A program made the translations under genes and the position numbers. A stretch of 14,072 nucleotides of DNA from Elusimicrobia bacterium RIFOXYB2_FULL_49_7 (lineage in GTDB: Bacteria; Fibrobacterota; OXYB2-FULL-49-7): positions 1 to 14,072 of the forward strand of contig MGVN01000028.1 in assembly GCA_001800515.1 (NCBI GenBank), read 5' to 3'. Positions 7,672 to 12,331 of this stretch are shown one piece after another (the first letter of the stretch is position 1; each line of letters starts with the position of its first letter). Under the pieces are notes generated by a model, which was not told where the DNA came from, did not search any database, and saw nothing but the letters and a program-made list of their open reading frames with translations.

Positions 7672-7953
7672 ATGAAGCGTTTAGCCTGGAATCCCGAAAA
7701 GAACAAGAAACTGATTCTAGAACGGGGTTTGTGTTTTGAAGATATTGCTTACTTTATTGAAAATGGGCAGGTTTTAAATATTGAAGAAAATCCGAATAAA
7801 GAAAAATACCATGGGCAATGCATGTACATCATCGAAATTGATGGATATGCTTATCTTGTTCCATTCGTCGAAAACGAAGAGGAAATATTTTTGAAAACGA
7901 TTATTCCAAGTAGAAAAGCGACCAGGAAATATCTGGCAGGAGGGGCAAAATGA
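7672..7953 (+). CDS. BrnT-like type II toxin (predicted RNase)
   Basis: A 93-residue protein with the pattern of BrnT/DUF497-like toxins: an N-terminal WNPEKNKKLILERGLCFED (6-24), a central GQ...I.I.GYAYLVPFVENEEE stretch, and the C-terminal block FLKTIIPSRKATRKYL (73-88) carrying the basic residues. BrnT-type toxins cut RNA and inhibit translation in the cytoplasm until bound by their ribbon-helix-helix partner. This sequence belongs to the subgroup with W-x3-KN at the start and PSRKAT-x-KYL at the end. A TAG lies immediately upstream in frame (7669-7671), so the ATG at 7672 is fixed. There is no Shine-Dalgarno at a usable distance; the nearest AAGG is at 7653-7656. The stop overlaps the antitoxin start (ATGA). 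No RNase activity can be proved from the sequence. Confidence 0.8.
   Translation: MKRLAWNPEKNKKLILERGLCFEDIAYFIENGQVLNIEENPNKEKYHGQCMYIIEIDGYAYLVPFVENEEEIFLKTIIPSRKATRKYLAGGAK
7938..7943 (+). promoter_or_regulatory. consensus Shine-Dalgarno of the antitoxin
   Basis: AGGAGG with a 6-base spacer to ATG 7950, inside the last codons of the toxin gene. It contrasts with the missing site in front of the toxin and would favour antitoxin synthesis from the shared mRNA. Confidence 0.7.
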
Positions 7954-8225
7954 TCAAGTTAGATAAGGATGAACAGGACATTCTTGATTCTTATGAAAAG
8001 GACGAATGGCGCCCTATTCCCGCTTTTGAAAAAACTTTGAAAAGACATATGGAATACGCTAAAGCCTCCCTGCACAAAAACAAAAGAGTGAATATCCGCA
8101 TTTCCAGCATGGATATGGAGCTGCTGAAGCGAAGGTCGGCAGAAGAGGGCATTCCCTGCCAGACATTGATGGCCAGCGTGCTTCATAAATTTGTGTCAGG
8201 CAGATTAAGGGAGTTGGCGGTCTAA
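7950..8225 (+). CDS. CopG-type ribbon-helix-helix antitoxin (BrnA-like)
   Basis: A 91-residue protein. The acidic N-terminal part contains LDKDEQDILDSYEKDEWRPI (4-23), the usual start of the CopG-antitoxin family (PF12441) partnered with BrnT-like toxins. The C-terminal half forms a ribbon-helix-helix: strand KRVNIRIS (45-52), helix A SMDMELLKRRSAEEG (53-67), helix B PCQTLMASVLHKFVSGRL (69-86). It should neutralise the toxin through its N-terminal part and repress the shared promoter through the DNA-binding half. The start overlaps the toxin stop by 4 bp (ATGA). The last 21 bp overlap, tail to tail, the end of the minus-strand ATPase gene, and no terminator is visible between them. Confidence 0.82.
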   Translation: MIKLDKDEQDILDSYEKDEWRPIPAFEKTLKRHMEYAKASLHKNKRVNIRISSMDMELLKRRSAEEGIPCQTLMASVLHKFVSGRLRELAV

Positions 8226-9353
8226 AGATTTCATTTCTGCAAGAGGCACAACCTCTACCCGGTCGTGTATTTGGTAGCGTTTGGTTCCCGGATAAATCAC
8301 AAAAATCCTGTCCAACCCCAGCTCCTCCAAGGCAATGCGCATGGAAGGGGTTATGGCAGGGGCATCGGCCCGCTTGCACTCCACCCCGATCATGCGACCA
8401 TGCTTGAGTAGAAGCAGGTCGATTTCCGCACCGGCGTGAGTGGCCCAAAAATAAGCCTCATCGGGTTCTGTGATCTGTAGAATCTGTTCAATGACATATC
8501 CTTCCCAGGAGCTGCCGCATTTGGGGTGGTGAAAGAGGTCTTTTTGAGTCTGAATACCCATCATCTGGTGAAGAATACCGCTGTCCTGGAAATAGATTTT
8601 TGGCGCTTTTACCTGCCGTTTGTTCAGGTTGGCATGCCAGGGTAGCAGCTGGCGGACTAAAAACAGATCGGAAAGGATATCCAGATGTCGGCGGACGGTA
8701 GTTTCGCTGATGCCAAGGGAGCGGGCAGGTTCCGCGCTGTTCCAGATTTGCCCGTGATAGTGGGCCAGGATGTGCCAGAAGCGGAGCAGCGTGGTTGAGG
8801 GGAGTTTAAGGCCGAGTTGGGAGAGGTCATGTTGGAGATAGGTTTGCACAAAAGCCTTGCGCCATATCAGGCTGTCATGGTCGTTCTTGGCAAGAAAAGA
8901 GAGGGGGAAGCCACCGCGGAGCCAAAGGCGGGCAGTGGCAGCGGGCGTCACTTCGGACAAGTGGAAGCCGGTCATTTCAATGTGTTCAATTCGTCCGGAC
9001 AGAGATTCTGAGGAGCATTGCAGCATATCCGGTGAGGCGCTTCCCAGAATCAGAAAGCGGGCCGAAAGGGGTTTGCGGTCTGCCAGGACGCGTAATATGG
9101 GAAAGAGGTCGGGTTTGCGCTGAATTTCATCGATGACGATAAGTCCTGTCAGTTCGCGCAGAGCGGTCATGGGTTCATTGAGGCGAGAGTTGCTTTCAGG
9201 ATCTTCCAGGTCAAAGTAGTTTTGGGAATCGGGTTTCAGAAACTGTTGCGCCAGTGTGGTCTTGCCGCATTGGCGTGGACCCAGCAGAGAGACGATGCGG
9301 CTGCGCCGCAGTGCGGAGCGGATGCGGGATAAGAGGTGAGACCGATTTATCAT
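8205..9353 (-). CDS. AAA_14/DUF4143 ATPase with PD-(D/E)XK-like C-terminus
   Basis: A 382-residue protein, typical for this family (about 370-460). Walker A is GPRQCGKTT (25-33), Walker B LIVIDEIQ (71-78), a sensor-like GSAS lies at 104-107, and SGRIEHIEMTGF (119-130) follows. A winged-helix-like part comes next (about 205-240; SLGISETTVRRHLDIL), then KAPKIYFQDSGI (249-260), the usual start of DUF4143. The C-terminal restriction-endonuclease-like fold keeps its motif residues: AEIDLLLL (E310, D312) and GVECKRAD (E325, K327). Such proteins are cytoplasmic ATPases of unknown process; the fold suggests nucleic-acid binding or cleavage, which is inference. The ATG at 9353 has no Shine-Dalgarno, and a TATATT (complement of 9360-9365) lies six bases upstream, so a leaderless message is possible. 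Visibly richer in G+C than the toxin-antitoxin pair it meets. Confidence 0.85.
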   Translation of the reverse strand: MINRSHLLSRIRSALRRSRIVSLLGPRQCGKTTLAQQFLKPDSQNYFDLEDPESNSRLNEPMTALRELTGLIVIDEIQRKPDLFPILRVLADRKPLSARFLILGSASPDMLQCSSESLSGRIEHIEMTGFHLSEVTPAATARLWLRGGFPLSFLAKNDHDSLIWRKAFVQTYLQHDLSQLGLKLPSTTLLRFWHILAHYHGQIWNSAEPARSLGISETTVRRHLDILSDLFLVRQLLPWHANLNKRQVKAPKIYFQDSGILHQMMGIQTQKDLFHHPKCGSSWEGYVIEQILQITEPDEAYFWATHAGAEIDLLLLKHGRMIGVECKRADAPAITPSMRIALEELGLDRIFVIYPGTKRYQIHDRVEVVPLAEMKSLDRQLP

Positions 9354-9428
9354 GGCGAGAATATACTATATTGAAAATCGAACAAGAAAAGCAGGAATTT
9401 CAAGGTGCTGTAGGGCGCCACCAAAGAG

Positions 9429-9560
9429 TTAAATCTCATTAACAGGCACCGCAAAGACATCTTTTACGATAAGCGCACTTTTCTCCACAAGACACGGTTG
9501 TTTTCCGCAATACCAATTACTTTTCATCAGTTCGGCATAAACATAGGTTTCCAGCAGAAG
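9429..9560 (-). pseudogene. decayed C-terminal fragment of a DUF4143 ATPase
   Basis: Read on the minus strand, this stretch gives LLLETYVYAELMKSNWYCGK, then QPCLVEKSALIVKDVFAVPV and NEI with a stop at 9429-9431. It aligns to residues 309-329 and 388-408 of the ATPase encoded at 11016-12242 (LLETYVYAELMKSYWYLGKQ; CFVEKHSLIAKDVFAIPVND). The 58 intervening residues, which carry the EID and EVK nuclease-like motifs, are missing by an exact in-frame deletion. Upstream homology fades after about 9560, and the frame closes at 9621-9623 without a usable start. It is thus a scrap of a fourth ATPase gene and not an expressed gene. The rest of 9354-9615 shows nothing else that I can support. Confidence 0.85.
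9520..9556 (-). repeat. 37-bp direct repeat, copy 1
   Basis: These 37 bases are identical to 11281-11317, same orientation. They encode the LETYVYAELMK part of the ATPase C-terminal domain, here inside the decayed fragment. Perfect identity is higher than in the flanking homologous bases (6 differences in the adjoining 26 or so). Confidence 0.9.
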
Positions 9561-9615
9561 AAGGCGCACCCTATCCACCCGTTCCTGTAACCGGTGGCGC
9601 GTTTTACAAGAGCCC

Positions 9616-9645
9616 TTGACACCCTAAACCATAATTAATTATGAT
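9616..9645 (+). promoter_or_regulatory. promoter of the middle ATPase gene
   Basis: Consensus TTGACA (9616-9621) and TATGAT (9640-9645, 5 of 6) are separated by 18 bases. The predicted start point near 9652 leaves a leader of about 30 bases that contains the AAGGA Shine-Dalgarno at 9673-9677. Confidence 0.6.
9630..9643. promoter_or_regulatory. 14-bp perfect palindrome in the promoter, candidate operator
   Basis: CATAATTAATTATG (9630-9643) is a perfect palindrome covering the 3' part of the spacer and the start of the -10 hexamer. A second AT palindrome, TTAATTAA (9667-9674), lies in the leader and overlaps the Shine-Dalgarno. A protein bound to the first would block RNA polymerase. No regulator is identified. 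Confidence 0.4.
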
Positions 9646-9682
9646 TAGTTTATGTCCAAACTGACATTAATTAAGGATGGTT

Positions 9683-11059
9683 ATGGATTCTCTGCTTAGG
9701 GCGTTGATACGCGATTTTCAACAAAATCTGCCGAATCCGGGGACGCCAAGAAGGGTGGAATATGAGATAGTGCCCAAAAAAGCCTTTGTCTGCATCGGTG
9801 TGCGCAGAGGCGGGAAATCCACTTTGTTATACCAGATAGCCCATGAACTGATAAAGAAAGGTACTTCGCCGGAAAATCTGCTGTATGTCAACTTCATGGA
9901 TGATCGCCTTGCGGGACTTAGGGAAACCGGGTTACAACCGGTTTTAGAGGCTTATTTCTCAATGTATCCTGAAAAGAAAGAGACCGAGACCATTCACTGT
10001 TTTTTTGATGAAATACAGGAGATAACCGGCTGGGAGCTTTTTATATCGCGGATGCTCAGAACTGAAAATGGCCAGATTTACCTGACAGGCTCTTCTTCGC
10101 GGATGTTGTCCAGGGAAATCGCCACGGAAATGCGAGGGCGTTCGCTGGCGTGGGAACTATTCCCTTTTTCATTTGACGAATATCTCGATTATGCCGGATT
10201 GCCCAAAAAGGCCGGAACATCCAGGGAGAACCTTCTGATACGGAAAGCTTTCTCTGCCTGGTGGGAAAGGGGTGGGTTTCCGGAAACGCTGGCCGTTAAT
10301 GAGAAAGTTCGCACTAAAATACACCAGGAATACATACAGACCATCCTGTTGCGGGATGTGGTGGAACGGAATGATTCCGCTCATCCTCGGGCGGTCATGG
10401 ATTTGACCCGCCGACTCCTTTCCGCGAATGGTTCATTGTATTCCGGAAACCGCCTTTATGACTATCTGATTTCCTGTGGACATAAAATCAGCAAATCGTT
10501 TATCGGGGATGTCCTGCAATGGGTGGAGGATGCATTTTTTCTTTTTACGGTCAAGCTCTATGCTCGTTCCATTGCCCGTCAGAACACCAATCCCAAGAAG
10601 ATATACTGCGTGGATCACGCCCTTCCGGATGCCATCCATGCTGTAAAGGGAGAGGATGGCGGCCATCGGCTCGAAAACCTGGTTTTCAACCAATTGCAGC
10701 GTCAGGGTTATACAATTCATTATTACAAGACCCGGAAGGAACGGGAAATCGACTTTATTGTGCAGAAGCCGGGAGGAGTCACTCAACTTATTCAGGTATG
10801 TTTGACGCTGAAAAATCCGGAAACACGGGAAAGGAAAGTTGAGGCGCTTTTAGAAGGTTTCAAGGAGATGAAGCTGGCCAGAGGGGTTATTGTCACCATG
10901 GATGAGGAGGAGATGATTCGGCAGCAAAATAACCGCATTGATGTCATTCCTGCGTGGCGATGGTTATTGAATCCGGTTCCGAAGAAGCTTTTTGCAAACT
11001 TTGTCCGAAGAACAGTTAAATGTCGTTCACGGGAATTGCAAAGACATCTTTTGCAATGA
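9683..11059 (+). CDS. AAA_14/DUF4143 ATPase, degenerate nuclease-like motif
   Basis: A 458-residue protein. Walker A is GVRRGGKST (39-47), Walker B IHCFFDEIQ (104-111), then LTGSSSRMLSREIATEMRGR (134-153) and PFSFDEYL. The DUF4143 part runs from about 185; its end carries REIDFIV (E355, D357), but the second half of the PD-(D/E)XK motif reads LIQVCLTL (Q371, C373) instead of E-x-K. This is the GVRRGGKST subgroup, distinct from the two GPRQCGKTT neighbours. ATG 9683 was chosen over ATG 9677 because AAGGA at 9673-9677 gives a 5-base spacer only for the former. Homologues of this type usually end near a hydrophobic 'VIPAWRWLL'; here about 28 further residues run into the end of the opposite gene, with a 44-bp tail-to-tail overlap. 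Cellular role unknown. Confidence 0.85.
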   Translation: MDSLLRALIRDFQQNLPNPGTPRRVEYEIVPKKAFVCIGVRRGGKSTLLYQIAHELIKKGTSPENLLYVNFMDDRLAGLRETGLQPVLEAYFSMYPEKKETETIHCFFDEIQEITGWELFISRMLRTENGQIYLTGSSSRMLSREIATEMRGRSLAWELFPFSFDEYLDYAGLPKKAGTSRENLLIRKAFSAWWERGGFPETLAVNEKVRTKIHQEYIQTILLRDVVERNDSAHPRAVMDLTRRLLSANGSLYSGNRLYDYLISCGHKISKSFIGDVLQWVEDAFFLFTVKLYARSIARQNTNPKKIYCVDHALPDAIHAVKGEDGGHRLENLVFNQLQRQGYTIHYYKTRKEREIDFIVQKPGGVTQLIQVCLTLKNPETRERKVEALLEGFKEMKLARGVIVTMDEEEMIRQQNNRIDVIPAWRWLLNPVPKKLFANFVRRTVKCRSRELQRHLLQ

Positions 11060-12242
11060 GTGAATGTTTTTCAACAAAACATACCACAGCACCCGGACCC
11101 CGTTTGAGATTCATTCTGTCAATAGTCGGAAAGGTCTTAATCCAATCAGCGGATATCGATGCTCCGCGTTTGACTTCAATGGGATGAAGCAATCCGTTTG
11201 TTTCAATCAGAAAATCGATTTCACGGCCATCCTTGTCCCGATAATAGTAAAGGGTCGGTTGTTTGCCAAGATACCAATAGCTTTTCATCAGTTCGGCATA
11301 AACATAGGTTTCCAGCAAAGCGCCGGCCATGGCGCCATTCTGAAGGCTTACCGAAGTCGGCCATCCGGCCAGATAAGCGCATAATCCTGTATCAATAAAA
11401 TACAGCTTTGCGGCCTTGACGAGTCGTTTGGTGACATTAGTATGATAAGGTTCTAACAGAGCGATTTGGCTGCTGGCTACCAGAATGGAAAGCCACTGTT
11501 TGGCAGTGGGGACGCTGATATCCACATCTCTAGCCAATTCCGACAGGTTAAGCAATTGTCCCGTACGGGCAGCGCAGGCTTTGAGAAATTGGGTGAAATC
11601 GGTGATGCTGCCGACCTGGGTCAGGTCTCGTACATCCCGTTGAAGATAAGTGGCCAGATAGGAGTTATAAAAAAGGTCTCTCTCTTTAGCGGGTTTTGTC
11701 AGCAAGGCGGGCATGGAACCTCTCCAGATATCGGCATAAACACCCTGCAAAGTGGTCTTTTGAGATGAGGGCGTTTTTTGGGATTGTTTTTGGCTGCCCG
11801 GTAGGAAGGGTTTTGTCTCCTTCGTGCGCTTATGCCGTTCCCGATTGGAAAAACCGTGGAGTTGGAGCAGCGCAACACGGCCGGCCATGCTTTCCGTAAC
11901 CCCTTTCATTAGCTGGAACTGCTGGGAGCCCGTCAACCAGAAAAGACCGGTCTTGCCTTTTGCATCTGCGTAACGCTTGATGACGGGCAGCAACTGGGGG
12001 GCATATTGGATTTCATCTATGATCATCGGAGGCGGATACTGTTGCAAGAAAAGATCGGGATCGTTTCGGGCAAGTGTTAAGGCGTTCAAGTCGTCCAGGG
12101 TGATATAGGGCCGATTTTTACCGGCCAGATGGCGCAGAAGGGTGGTTTTTCCGCATTGCCGAGGCCCAATGAGCAGCAGGATGGGATAGTGGCCCGATGC
12201 TTGGAGAATGGTTTTTTCGATTTGCCGCGAAAGGTATCTCAT
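11016..12242 (-). CDS. AAA_14/DUF4143 ATPase with PD-(D/E)XK-like C-terminus
   Basis: A 408-residue protein. Walker A is GPRQCGKTT (26-34), Walker B PMIIDEIQ (72-79), sensor-like LTGSQQF (103-109), and MAGRVALLQLHGF (119-131). A Lys/Ser/Gln-rich linker (about 138-165) follows, then IWRGSMPAL (172-180), YLATYLQRDVRDL (195-207) and a winged-helix-like stretch (about 233-262). TKRLVKAAKLYFIDTGLCAY (271-290) opens the DUF4143 tail, which keeps REIDFLIE (E341, D343) and PIEVKRG (E356, K358). This matches the commonest DUF4143 ATPase form in bacteria. It is the intact relative of the fragment at 9429-9560. The ATG at 12242 has no evident Shine-Dalgarno, and a strong promoter lies about 30 bases upstream. 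The process it serves is not established for the family. Confidence 0.87.
   Translation of the reverse strand: MRYLSRQIEKTILQASGHYPILLLIGPRQCGKTTLLRHLAGKNRPYITLDDLNALTLARNDPDLFLQQYPPPMIIDEIQYAPQLLPVIKRYADAKGKTGLFWLTGSQQFQLMKGVTESMAGRVALLQLHGFSNRERHKRTKETKPFLPGSQKQSQKTPSSQKTTLQGVYADIWRGSMPALLTKPAKERDLFYNSYLATYLQRDVRDLTQVGSITDFTQFLKACAARTGQLLNLSELARDVDISVPTAKQWLSILVASSQIALLEPYHTNVTKRLVKAAKLYFIDTGLCAYLAGWPTSVSLQNGAMAGALLETYVYAELMKSYWYLGKQPTLYYYRDKDGREIDFLIETNGLLHPIEVKRGASISADWIKTFPTIDRMNLKRGPGAVVCFVEKHSLIAKDVFAIPVNDI
11281..11317 (-). repeat. 37-bp direct repeat, copy 2
   Basis: Identical to 9520-9556 and in the same orientation, 1,761 bp apart. It lies inside the intact ATPase gene on the far side of the plus-strand ATPase gene, so the two copies bracket that gene. 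Confidence 0.9.
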
Positions 12243-12255
12243 GTGACCGGCCAGT

Positions 12256-12272
12256 TTAAAGTATGACTTTAA
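12256..12272. promoter_or_regulatory. 17-bp palindrome at the ATPase transcription start, candidate operator
   Basis: TTAAAGT-ATG-ACTTTAA has perfect 7-bp arms around a 3-bp centre. It overlaps the first bases of the -10 and the predicted start point of the minus-strand ATPase promoter, the right place for a repressor site. Confidence 0.4.
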
Positions 12273-12300
12273 TATAGCCGATAGTCTCTGTGATTGTCAA
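12271..12300 (-). promoter_or_regulatory. promoter of the minus-strand ATPase gene
   Basis: On the minus strand, consensus TTGACA (complement of 12295-12300) and TATATT (complement of 12271-12276) are separated by 18 bases. The start point would be near 12264, giving a leader of about 20 bases. A second TTGACG (complement of 12304-12309) sits nine bases upstream of the first -35. Confidence 0.6.
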
Positions 12301-12308
12301 TAGCGTCA

Positions 12309-12331
12309 AAATAACCTTATTAAGGTCATTT
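12309..12331. repeat. 23-bp imperfect palindrome between ATPase and YfhO-like genes
   Basis: Arms 12309-12319 and 12321-12331 pair at 10 of 11 positions around a single central base; the core is ACCTTA-T-TAAGGT. It overlaps the stop codon of the YfhO-like gene and lies just upstream of the ATPase -35. On the minus strand it is followed by TTTT and then GACG, so it could be a weak AT-rich terminator for the membrane-protein gene or an upstream regulator site. Neither role is settled. Confidence 0.4.

Noticed and set aside
8817..9123. Plus-strand open frames opposite the first ATPase gene
   Set aside because: They are antisense shadows; the minus frame contains Walker A, Walker B and the DUF4143 features.
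9354..9393. Full sigma-70 promoter for the first ATPase gene
   Set aside because: TATATT and TATAGT occur just upstream of the ATG, but no acceptable -35 lies 16-18 bases from either.
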